A DNA stretch of 6,455 bases from Peptococcaceae bacterium UBA3933. GTDB taxonomy: Bacteria; Bacillota; Peptococcia; Peptococcales; BICA1-8. Below the pieces are notes generated by a model that was given only the letters and a program-made list of their open reading frames with translations, made no database searches and was not told the origin of the DNA. This document shows, in pieces, positions 1 through 5,783 of the stretch (position 1 is the stretch's first letter; every line of letters starts with the position of its first letter). Both the position numbers and the translations under genes were made by a program. The stretch lies in the NCBI GenBank assembly GCA_002385805.1, contig DGEF01000022.1, positions 25,787-32,241 of the forward strand, read 5' to 3'.

Positions 1-1158
1 ACTTGCTTCAATAGGAGCTAAAGGGGCCAGGTAAGGAATACCAAAGGATTTTAAAGTAACTAAGTGAACGCAAATGAAAAAAAATGCTACGGCAAATCCA
101 AATAGGCCTAAAAATGTAGATAAGATCATAGTAAAAAATTGTATAATCCGGACACTTGAACGCAAGTCAATATTAGGTATGGCATAGGAGGAAATAATAG
201 TTAATGTAACAATAATAACTATCGGTGCACAGATGATATTTGCGTACAGCCCCGCTCCCACTAAGGTTATTCCTCCAAAAAGGGCAATAGTTGCTCCTAA
301 CTGAGTAGGCATCCGTAAGACCATTATCCTAATAGCTTCCACAATACCCATCATTAAAAAAGTTTCAAAGTAAATAGGAAAAATTGCATTTTCCCGGTTA
401 GCCAGTAAGATTGTCAAAAGCTTGGTGGGAATCATTTCGATATTATAAGAAGTTAAAGCTATGTAGAATCCGGGTAAGCAGAGAGCCAAAAGAAACATAA
501 TAAATCTGGCTACCCGAAAAAAACTGGAGGCAAAAAACCAGCGACGAAATGCGTCTTCAGGGACATCCATTAAATCAAAAAAGGTGGTAGGTACCAAAAG
601 CAGGTCCGGACTACCTTCCAGGATAATGGCGATTCGCCCCTGCAATAAGGCTGATTCAACGGTATCAGGCCGGTCGGTGATTTCTACCTGGGGGAAGGGG
701 CTTAAGCTAGAGTCTTCTATACTTCGTTCAATAAAGCTGGAATCTAAAACAGCGGTAGATTTAACCTTATGTATTCTTTTTTTCACCTGTTTTACCAGAT
801 CGGGATTGGCAATGTTTTTTAAATAAGAGATTACTACTTTTTTTTGGTAATTGACACCAAGTTGTACTTGTTCAAAAATAAGATTGGGACTGGGGATTCG
901 CTCTCTGATTTTTTGTACGTTATACTCCAGATTGGAAGACAACCTATCTTTTACACCCCTGGCAATCTGTTGATTGTTGCGGGGTGCTGTTTCAACTATA
1001 GGAATTTTTATAAAGCTGTCTTCCGGATATGTTTCTTTCGGTGTGTTTTCTTCATTGGTTTTTAAGCTTTCGTCTTCTAGGCTTATATTTTCTTTTTTCT
1101 TTTGGTTTTTCCCGGAAGTTCTTTTCAATAAAAGCTTGTCTTTCAAAAAACCAAACAT
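1..1158 (-). CDS. GerA-family spore germination protein, germinant receptor A subunit (partial, C-terminus beyond left edge)
   Basis: This is the A subunit of a Ger-type germinant receptor, an inner-membrane complex (A, B and C subunits) through which dormant spores sense nutrients. The frame stays open for 386 codons from ATG 1156-1158 to the window edge; family members are usually about 480-530 residues, so roughly the last 100 or more are missing. A GAGGGG ribosome binding site lies just upstream of the ATG. Residues 1-45 are charged and Lys/Glu-rich; residues about 46-205 match the soluble N-terminal region, including the typical stretch TDRPDTVESALLQGRIAIIL (162-181) followed by EGSPDLLLVPTTFFD. 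Hydrophobic segments follow at about 212-236, 285-305, 307-325 and 337-366, with the family-like PGFYIAL and PTQLGATIALFGG stretches. B and C subunit genes are normally downstream, which would be left of the window. The family call is firm; which germinant it senses cannot be told. Confidence 0.94.
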   Translation of the reverse strand, partial: MFGFLKDKLLLKRTSGKNQKKKENISLEDESLKTNEENTPKETYPEDSFIKIPIVETAPRNNQQIARGVKDRLSSNLEYNVQKIRERIPSPNLIFEQVQLGVNYQKKVVISYLKNIANPDLVKQVKKRIHKVKSTAVLDSSFIERSIEDSSLSPFPQVEITDRPDTVESALLQGRIAIILEGSPDLLLVPTTFFDLMDVPEDAFRRWFFASSFFRVARFIMFLLALCLPGFYIALTSYNIEMIPTKLLTILLANRENAIFPIYFETFLMMGIVEAIRIMVLRMPTQLGATIALFGGITLVGAGLYANIICAPIVIIVTLTIISSYAIPNIDLRSSVRIIQFFTMILSTFLGLFGFAVAFFFICVHLVTLKSFGIPYLAPLAPIEAS

Positions 1159-1188
1159 TTTTCTAACCCCTCATTTTTCTGATATTGA

Positions 1189-1217
1189 TATAATGTGCAA
1201 AGAATAAGGGATTATGT
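1189..1217 (-). promoter_or_regulatory. Candidate sigma-G (forespore) promoter for the germination receptor gene
   Basis: Read on the minus strand, ACATA (1217-1213), a 17-base spacer and CATTATA (1195-1189) fit the forespore sigma-G pattern gHATR-N17/18-CATWHTA at every position except the first base of the -35. Transcription would begin near 1182, leaving a leader of about 24 bases that holds the GAGGGG ribosome binding site before the ATG. Ger receptor operons are known to be expressed in the forespore under sigma-G in Bacillus, so the match makes biological sense, but this is a pattern match only. The -10 also reads as TATAAT on the plus strand, where I found no convincing -35 for it. Confidence 0.45.
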
Positions 1218-1291
1218 ATGATATTGATTAGTAATTGGAAATAATGGGTTGTAAAGAAAAAAGTGTAAGAGTTGAGGAAGGGGAGGTTTTT

Positions 1292-1990
1292 TTGAAAACA
1301 ATTGGTTTAATAGGAGGTATGAGTTGGGAGTCCTCACTGGAATATTACAGAATTATCAATGAAACTATAAGGTTAAACCTTGGTGGACTTCATTCTGCAC
1401 AATGTTTGATGTATTCTGTAGATTTTCAGGAAATTGAAAGATTACAACATCAAAACAACTGGGATGAGTTAACTGATATTATGGTTAATTGTGCATATAA
1501 GCTTAAAAAAGGCGGTGCTGATTTTATTGTTATCTGTACTAATACCATGCATAAAATGGCCGATGATATTGAAAAAAGGGTGGGATTAAAAGTCTTACAT
1601 ATAGCAGATGCAACAGGGAAAAAAATTATTGAAAAAGGATTACAAAAAGTTGGTTTACTGGGAACTAAATTTACTATGGAAGAAGATTTTTATAAAAAGG
1701 TATTAAAAGAAAAATATAATATTGATGTAGTAATCCCAGATGAAAAAGAAAGGGAAATAATTCATGATATTATTTTTCAGGAATTATGTAAGGGTGTAAT
1801 AAATGAGGTTTCTAAAGAGAAGTATAAAAAAATAATATATAATTTGGTATTAAAAGGTGCTGAGGGAGTGGTTTTAGGCTGCACAGAAATACCTTTACTT
1901 TTAAAGCAAGAAGATGTTAATATTCCTATTTTTGATACCACAACTATTCATGCTATTTCCGCTGTTGAATTTGCTTTAGGAAAACTATAA
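1292..1990 (+). CDS. ygeA: Aspartate/glutamate racemase family protein (YgeA/RacX-like amino-acid racemase)
   Basis: A cofactor-independent amino-acid racemase of 232 residues, the usual length for the family. It interconverts L- and D-amino acids by a two-cysteine mechanism in the cytoplasm. I start it at TTG 1292, giving MKTIGLIGGMSWESS, the canonical family N-terminus; AAGGGGAGG at 1278-1286 sits five bases before it. The open frame extends upstream to TTG 1235, but those 19 codons lack a ribosome binding site and match nothing in the family. The catalytic cysteine pair is visible: Cys82 in ICTNTMHKMADDIE and Cys197 in VVLGCTEIPLL. GGLHSAQ, SVDFQEIE, LHIADATG and GLLGTKFTMEEDFY are also as I recall in E. 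coli YgeA. That subgroup is broad in specificity, so the true substrate (Asp, Glu, homoserine or others) is not settled. The gene stands alone, divergent from the germination gene, and has a terminator eleven bases after its stop. Confidence 0.9.
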   Translation: MKTIGLIGGMSWESSLEYYRIINETIRLNLGGLHSAQCLMYSVDFQEIERLQHQNNWDELTDIMVNCAYKLKKGGADFIVICTNTMHKMADDIEKRVGLKVLHIADATGKKIIEKGLQKVGLLGTKFTMEEDFYKKVLKEKYNIDVVIPDEKEREIIHDIIFQELCKGVINEVSKEKYKKIIYNLVLKGAEGVVLGCTEIPLLLKQEDVNIPIFDTTTIHAISAVEFALGKL

Positions 1991-2000
1991 AATATTTTAA

Positions 2001-2054
2001 AAGTATCCTAATACCTTAGCTATGAGACGGCAGAGGTATCAGGATACTTTTTTT
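2001..2054 (+). terminator. Rho-independent terminator after the racemase, possibly bidirectional
   Basis: AAGTATCCT-A-ATACCT (2001-2016) pairs with AGGTAT-C-AGGATACTT (2034-2049), giving 15 base pairs around a single A/C mismatch with a 17-base loop. Seven T residues (2048-2054) follow. On the minus strand the same hairpin is followed by CTTTTAAAATATTTT, a weaker U-rich tail, so it may also stop transcription arriving from the convergent acyltransferase gene, whose stop codon is only a few bases away. Confidence 0.88.
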
Positions 2055-2056
2055 GT

Positions 2057-3094
2057 TTACAGGTTGCTTATATTTTGCAGCCAATTATCAACCTTAATGC
2101 TTTTATCAATAGAGGTGCTTGTTTTCCGGTTGGATTTTTGTATTTTACCAACTACATATTGACCACCAGGAATGCTACTTATTAGATAAGTTAAAATTAA
2201 ACCTCCTCCTAATTGCAATCCCAAACTAATCCCAAAAAACAGCCAGGGGTGTACTCCCAGATAATACTGATGCAGTAAGTTATAAAATAAAGGGTGGCTA
2301 AGATAAATACCGAAAGAAAAGCGGCTTATTAATGTAATAAAGGGAATTTCTTTCTCAAGTTTATAAGTAAAGTGAAACAAATAAAGAATCATACCAGTGG
2401 CAAAAATTAAAATTTCCGGTCTTTTGGAAGTCACTGGCCGATTCACAGTAATTAGGGTAAATATTATGGTTAAAATGGTAATTATATTAATAAGATTACC
2501 ATTTTTTCTTAACCAGTTTTTAAATCGTTCAAAGTTATAGGCTAGATATCCTCCTAAGAAAAAGTAAAATATCCAGGCAGGAAAGAATAAATAATATCTT
2601 TTCCAGAGTAAGTCTAAGATATCGTAAGGTGAAGAGTAATAGGTAAAGATAAACAGATAAATAAAGTTAAACAAAAATATTAATATTAGTGCAGGTAATT
2701 GTAAAAATTTTTCTCTTTGTTTTATTCTTTGGAATAAGATAAATATAAGATAGAATTGGCCGACAATTAGAATAAAATATATATGAAACTGTCCTGTTAA
2801 AATGTTTAAGATTATTTTTTCAAGTGTAGGCCAAGTGTTCCTATATAATAAACTCAATATTAAAGTGTAAAGTAAACTCCAGATAATATAGGGTATGAAA
2901 ATAAACTTTATCCTATTTTTCCAAAAACCTGCCGGAACGTTTTCACGGTAAGAGAAAAACATAAGAAAAGAAGAGATAAATAAAAAGCTAGGTGTAGCAA
3001 ATAACATAAGTTTTTCTATTTTTTGTATTTTTCCCCAAATTTCTACACCCTTATTATTAAAGATAATTATTTTATTATAAATAATCTTCTTCAT
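2057..3094 (-). CDS. Acyltransferase 3 family membrane protein (YfiQ/IcaC-like), apparently lacking the first membrane helix
   Basis: A 345-residue, very hydrophobic protein with about nine membrane segments (about 30-48, 63-84, 103-121, 133-152, 167-187, 201-217, 225-241, 256-275, 283-306). LMLFATPSFLFISSFLMF (29-46), then PAGFWKNRIKFIFIPYIIWS (54-73), GQFHIYFILIVGQFYLIF and FGIYLSHPLF (261-270) are typical of acyltransferase-3 proteins that transfer acyl groups to surface polysaccharides, as in the IcaC/YfiQ branch. Such proteins normally begin with a helix carrying an R-x10-H type motif ahead of the FATPSFLFIS segment. Here the first 28 residues are charged and contain neither the helix nor the histidine. 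The ATG at 3094 has no recognisable ribosome binding site, and no remnant of the missing helix can be read in the 88 bases upstream. It may be a truncated remnant or an unusual short form. The family call is solid; activity is doubtful and the substrate unknown. Confidence 0.8.
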   Translation of the reverse strand: MKKIIYNKIIIFNNKGVEIWGKIQKIEKLMLFATPSFLFISSFLMFFSYRENVPAGFWKNRIKFIFIPYIIWSLLYTLILSLLYRNTWPTLEKIILNILTGQFHIYFILIVGQFYLIFILFQRIKQREKFLQLPALILIFLFNFIYLFIFTYYSSPYDILDLLWKRYYLFFPAWIFYFFLGGYLAYNFERFKNWLRKNGNLINIITILTIIFTLITVNRPVTSKRPEILIFATGMILYLFHFTYKLEKEIPFITLISRFSFGIYLSHPLFYNLLHQYYLGVHPWLFFGISLGLQLGGGLILTYLISSIPGGQYVVGKIQKSNRKTSTSIDKSIKVDNWLQNISNL

Positions 3095-3182
3095 TATTTC
3101 ATTATGTAAAAGGTGGGAGTTACGGTCAGGTTAACCAGTTTTTTTATTATTTAACAAGTATTATTAAAGAAGGGAGTAGACC

Positions 3183-4661
3183 ATGTTTTCTTTATCAATT
3201 GAAAAAAATCTTTATATCCTTAAATCAAAAAAAACGTTTTTTCGTAGTTTAACTGCCTTGATTTTAATAGTGATTTTTATTTGTTCTTTGTATGGATATA
3301 ATAAACCATTGCCTGAAGGAATCTCATTTGAAGGAGAGTTGCGGAGGGGAGAAGTAGAATTTTTATCGGATTTGACTTATCGGAAAGCTAATGATACCGT
3401 ATTGGAACAAGTCATATTAAACAGAATATTATCAATGATTAAAACCGCAGAAGAGTTCATTATACTGGATATGTTTTTATTTAATGATGACTATGAACGA
3501 ACTAATCAATACCCGAAGATTTCTGCAGTTTTAGTTGATGCTTTAATAGAGAAAAAGAAGCAGAATCCGACTATAAAAATAATTGTTTTAACTGATCCTA
3601 TTAATAGTTTTTATGGGTCCTATTCTCCCAAACATTTACATCGTTTAGAAAAAGCAGGAGTTCCTTTAGTTTATACGGATTTGACTTCATTAAGAGATCC
3701 CAATCCAGTTTATTCAGGCTTTTGGCGTGCTGTTCTTCAATGGTTTAGATCACCGGAAGAAGGGTGGCTCCCTAATCCCTTTAGCCCTGACTCGCCTATG
3801 GTTACTTTGCGATCTTATCTTGAATTAATCAATTTTAAAGCAAATCACAGGAAAGTGATAATTACCGAAAAAGAAGCAATTGTTACTTCTTTGAATCCCC
3901 ATGATGCCAGTGCTTTTCACTCAAATATTGCCTTTGTGGTAAAGGGAAAAGAGATTATTGAAGATTTAATAGAAACGGAAAAAGCTGTGGCGGAATTGTC
4001 CGGTTTTGATAGTGATGTATTTAACACATTAGCTGTTGAAGCTACTTCCCGGCAGGAAAATATAGAAACCGGGTTAAATATCCGAGTTTTGACAGAAGGC
4101 AAAATTAAACAGCACTTAATTCAGGAAATAAGAGATACTAAAGCCAATAATCTGATAAATATGGGAGTATTTTATCTTTCAGACAGAGATATTATCAAAG
4201 AATTGCTTAAAGCAGCTGAAAGGGATGTAGAAATTCGAATAATTTTGGATGCCAATAAAGATGCTTTTGGTCGAGAAAAAAACGGTATTCCCAATCGACC
4301 TGTGGCTTATGAATTAAAGAAAAAATCTAAGGAGAAGATAAAAATAAAGTGGTATAACACAAATGGTGAACAGTTTCATTCAAAATTAGTAATGATTGAA
4401 AAAGATAAAGAGACTGTCCTTTTAGGTGGTTCAGCTAATCTAACCAAAAGAAATATTGGTGATTTTAATTTGGAAAGCAATATAAAGGTGACTGGAAATC
4501 ATGACATGGAGATAATGAAAGAAGCCAGAGACTACTTTGAAAAACTCTGGTTCAATCAAGGTGGAATTTATACTTTGGAGTATGATGTGTATAGAGATGA
4601 ATCTTTATTTAGTTATCTTTTGTATAGATTTCAAGAGTGGAGCGGTATATGTACATTTTAA
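3183..4661 (+). CDS. Phospholipase D-like protein, membrane-anchored, with two HxKx4E motifs
   Basis: A 492-residue member of the phospholipase D superfamily, which includes cardiolipin synthases and other phosphodiesterases or phosphatidyltransferases. One hydrophobic segment at residues 22-38, preceded by a Lys-rich N-terminus and without a clear signal-peptidase site, suggests an anchor with the body outside the membrane. Two PLD half-domains follow. The first carries NHRKVIITEKEAIVTSLN (His222, Lys224, Glu229, Asn238); the second carries FHSKLVMIEKDKETVLLGGS (His399, Lys401, Glu406) followed by ANLTKRN. In both, the aspartate of the classical HxKx4D is glutamate, while the catalytic His and Lys remain. 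An AGGGAG ribosome binding site at 3171-3176 supports the ATG. It is divergent from the acyltransferase across 88 bases and is followed at once by a strong terminator, so it is probably monocistronic. It might process membrane phospholipids, but a nuclease or other phosphodiesterase is possible; the substrate is not evident. Confidence 0.87.
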   Translation: MFSLSIEKNLYILKSKKTFFRSLTALILIVIFICSLYGYNKPLPEGISFEGELRRGEVEFLSDLTYRKANDTVLEQVILNRILSMIKTAEEFIILDMFLFNDDYERTNQYPKISAVLVDALIEKKKQNPTIKIIVLTDPINSFYGSYSPKHLHRLEKAGVPLVYTDLTSLRDPNPVYSGFWRAVLQWFRSPEEGWLPNPFSPDSPMVTLRSYLELINFKANHRKVIITEKEAIVTSLNPHDASAFHSNIAFVVKGKEIIEDLIETEKAVAELSGFDSDVFNTLAVEATSRQENIETGLNIRVLTEGKIKQHLIQEIRDTKANNLINMGVFYLSDRDIIKELLKAAERDVEIRIILDANKDAFGREKNGIPNRPVAYELKKKSKEKIKIKWYNTNGEQFHSKLVMIEKDKETVLLGGSANLTKRNIGDFNLESNIKVTGNHDMEIMKEARDYFEKLWFNQGGIYTLEYDVYRDESLFSYLLYRFQEWSGICTF

Positions 4662-4687
4662 GAAAGGACTTTACCCATATTTTTAAG

Positions 4688-4727
4688 TTCTAAATACTGA
4701 ATAAAACAGTATTTAGAATTTTTTTTT
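4688..4727 (+). terminator. Strong Rho-independent terminator after the phospholipase D-like gene
   Basis: TTCTAAATACTG (4688-4699) and CAGTATTTAGAA (4707-4718) form a perfect 12-bp stem with a 7-base A-rich loop, followed by nine T residues (4719-4727). It begins 27 bases after the stop codon. Confidence 0.95.
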
Positions 4728-4742
4728 GTGAAAAAAGAAATG

Positions 4743-4776
4743 ACGGCAAAGGCGAAGGGTTGACTAAAGTTGCCGT
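4743..4776 (+). repeat. Inverted repeat ACGGCAA/TTGCCGT with purine-rich loop
   Basis: ACGGCAA (4743-4749) and TTGCCGT (4770-4776) form a perfect 7-bp stem, GC-richer than its surroundings, closing a 20-base loop that contains GGCGAAGGG. It is not followed directly by a T-run, so it is not a simple terminator. The stem and the CAAAGG and GGGTTGAC pieces faintly recall the outer helix of c-di-GMP-I riboswitches, but most of that fold would be missing. The TTGACT of a possible promoter lies inside the loop, so this could equally be an operator. Confidence 0.4.
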
Positions 4777-4871
4777 AAATGTTTTCAATAATTTTTTTTA
4801 ATTTAATATTTTTTATGTGGTATTTTTTTTCAGCGGAAGGATTTTTTAAAAGATTGTTGAATAGTAACAAA

Positions 4872-4911
4872 GGTTTTGCGAAAAAAGTCGAAAAAAGTTT
4901 TGTGCAAAACC
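4872..4911 (+). repeat. Inverted repeat GGTTTTGC/GCAAAACC in the transporter leader
   Basis: GGTTTTGC (4872-4879) pairs perfectly with GCAAAACC (4904-4911), extended by one G-U pair, around a loop of roughly 22-24 bases holding the second copy of a CGAAAAAAG direct repeat. It ends exactly where the terminator-like hairpin begins. The AAAACC arm could instead pair with GGTTTT at 4929-4934, which would disrupt that hairpin. Confidence 0.45.
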
Positions 4912-4935
4912 AACCACCAGTCTACTGGGGTTTTT
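4912..4935 (+). terminator. Short terminator-like hairpin upstream of the acetate transporter
   Basis: AACC-A-CCAG (4912-4920) pairs with CTGGGGTT (4925-4932): eight base pairs with one bulged A and a TCTA loop. The T-run at 4931-4935 is only five long and partly inside the stem, so termination would be modest. It lies about 100 bases before the transporter start, where an attenuator would sit. Confidence 0.42.
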
Positions 4936-5035
4936 AGAATGAAATGGGGGGTGTGAATTAGATAGAAAGATTTTAATTTTCATTTAATAATTTGTTTGAG
5001 ATGATTTGATTAGAATTTAATTAGGAGGGTGTAAA

Positions 5036-5650
5036 TTGAGTAGTGAATTAAGAAAAGTTAAATTAGTAAATACTGATCCTTCTTCAGTAGGTTTGTTTGG
5101 CTTAGCTCTTGTTACTTTAGTAGCTTCATCCCAGAAATTAGGCATTACTTCCGGTACTTCTTATTTAATACCTTGGGCATTTTTTTTAGGGGGCTGTGCT
5201 CAATTATTTGCTTGTGTTGAGGATGCTAAAAGGGAAAATCTTTTTGGTACAACGGCTTTTGCTGCTTATGGATTATTCTGGGTATCTATGGCATTTTCCT
5301 GGCTTATTGGTGCAGGTGTTTTTGGTGAGAACTTAGCTGCGGCCGCTGATGGCAAACAATTAGGGTTTGTGTTCATTGGTTATTTAATCCTTTCCCTTTT
5401 CTTTACCGTAGTAGCCGCTGAGTTGAATAAAGTTTTATTCTTAATTATTTTTCTAATTAATATCTTATTTATCGGTTTAGCTATGGGCTCCTTTGGTGTT
5501 ATGCCTGAATTTGCCCACTATTTAGGTGCTTATACTGAATTAGCGATTTCCATGTTAGGTTTTTATGGTTGTGGCGCTACCCTCTTAAACAATTTCTTTG
5601 GCCGAGTAATTCTGCCTACCGGAAAGCCATTGGGTATTACTAAAAGATAA
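5036..5650 (+). CDS. Acetate uptake transporter, GPR1/FUN34/YaaH (SatP) family
   Basis: A 204-residue membrane protein of the AceTr family, which in E. coli (SatP/YaaH) carries acetate and succinate with protons; about 190-210 residues is the family norm. About six membrane helices are visible: near 17-32, 43-60, 73-93, 108-128, 132-153 and 165-186. The N-terminal signature usually written NPAPLGL appears as TDPSSVGLFGLAL (13-25), and AFAAYGLFWVSMAF (74-87) corresponds to the conserved FGxxSFW-like stretch of helix three. The start is TTG 5036; AGGAGG at 5023-5028 is seven bases upstream and no closer ATG fits. The gene stands between a possible attenuator-like leader and its own strong terminator, so it is probably transcribed alone. 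The signature differs from NPAPLGL, so substrate preference may differ from SatP. I am sure of the family, less so of acetate as the substrate. Confidence 0.9.
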   Translation: MSSELRKVKLVNTDPSSVGLFGLALVTLVASSQKLGITSGTSYLIPWAFFLGGCAQLFACVEDAKRENLFGTTAFAAYGLFWVSMAFSWLIGAGVFGENLAAAADGKQLGFVFIGYLILSLFFTVVAAELNKVLFLIIFLINILFIGLAMGSFGVMPEFAHYLGAYTELAISMLGFYGCGATLLNNFFGRVILPTGKPLGITKR

Positions 5651-5665
5651 TTTTTAAATTTTATG

Positions 5666-5701
5666 AAGAGGGTTAATAGTATGACTATTAACCCTCTTTT
5701 T
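5666..5701 (+). terminator. Strong Rho-independent terminator after the acetate transporter
   Basis: AAGAGGGTTAATAGT (5666-5680) and ACTATTAACCCTCTT (5684-5698) pair perfectly over 15 positions (13 without the flanking A-T pairs) with an ATG loop. The T-run covers 5697-5701. It starts 15 bases after the stop codon. Confidence 0.95.
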
Positions 5702-5731
5702 GTATGCTCTTTTTACGATATAAGCAGGAAT

Positions 5732-5761
5732 TTGTCTTTTCATGTATAACTCTATTATAAA
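5732..5761 (+). promoter_or_regulatory. Candidate sigma-A promoter for the ComM-like gene
   Basis: TTGTCT (5732-5737), an 18-base spacer and TATAAA (5756-5761) match the housekeeping consensus at four and five of six positions. The pair lies between the upstream terminator and the ribosome binding site, where a promoter is needed, but a start near 5768 would leave a leader of only about 16 bases. An overlapping TATTAT at 5753-5758 has a 15-base spacer, which is short. Confidence 0.38.
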
Positions 5762-5783
5762 ATTCCTTATTTTGGAGGAAGAT

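Larger units (their letters stand above)
4728..5035 (+). other. Gap of about 300 bases before the acetate transporter: possible structured leader, no confident gene
   Basis: Between the upstream terminator and the transporter start I see three inverted repeats (4743-4776, 4872-4911, 4912-4932), poly-T and poly-A runs, a possible promoter (TTGACT at 4760-4765, 18 bases, TTCAAT at 4784-4789), and a tandem CGAAAAAAG repeat at 4879-4897. One small frame, ATG 4779 to TAG 4937 (52 codons), has no ribosome binding site and is left uncalled. From 4936 to 5020 the DNA is AT-rich and I see no clear promoter in it. No tRNA, CRISPR or insertion sequence is visible. Confidence 0.4.

Noticed and set aside
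584..1207. Plus-strand open frames of 73-80 codons at 584-826, 844-1065 and 974-1207
   Set aside because: They lie antisense to the well-supported GerA-family gene or run past its start, overlap each other, lack ribosome binding sites and have no recognisable domain.
1185..1222. Housekeeping promoter for the racemase using TTGATA (1185) or TATGAT (1217)
   Set aside because: No pair of boxes has acceptable spacing; the best -10 lacks a -35, so I make no call although a promoter must lie nearby.
3917..4102. Minus-strand 61-codon frame inside the phospholipase D-like gene
   Set aside because: Antisense shadow of a conserved coding region, with no ribosome binding site or family resemblance.
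4728..4763. GTG-started 11-codon frame (MKKEMTAKAKG) as a leader peptide
   Set aside because: It begins directly after the terminator T-run with no ribosome binding site, and shows no run of regulatory codons.
4658..4870. Minus-strand 70-codon frame over the phospholipase D terminator
   Set aside because: It reads straight through the perfect terminator hairpin, overlaps the end of the upstream gene, and its lysine-rich, low-complexity protein simply reflects the T-runs.
4991..5028. TTGAGA (4997-5002) with TTTAAT as a promoter for the acetate transporter
   Set aside because: The spacer is only about 14 bases and the -10 would abut the AGGAGG ribosome binding site, leaving no room for a leader.
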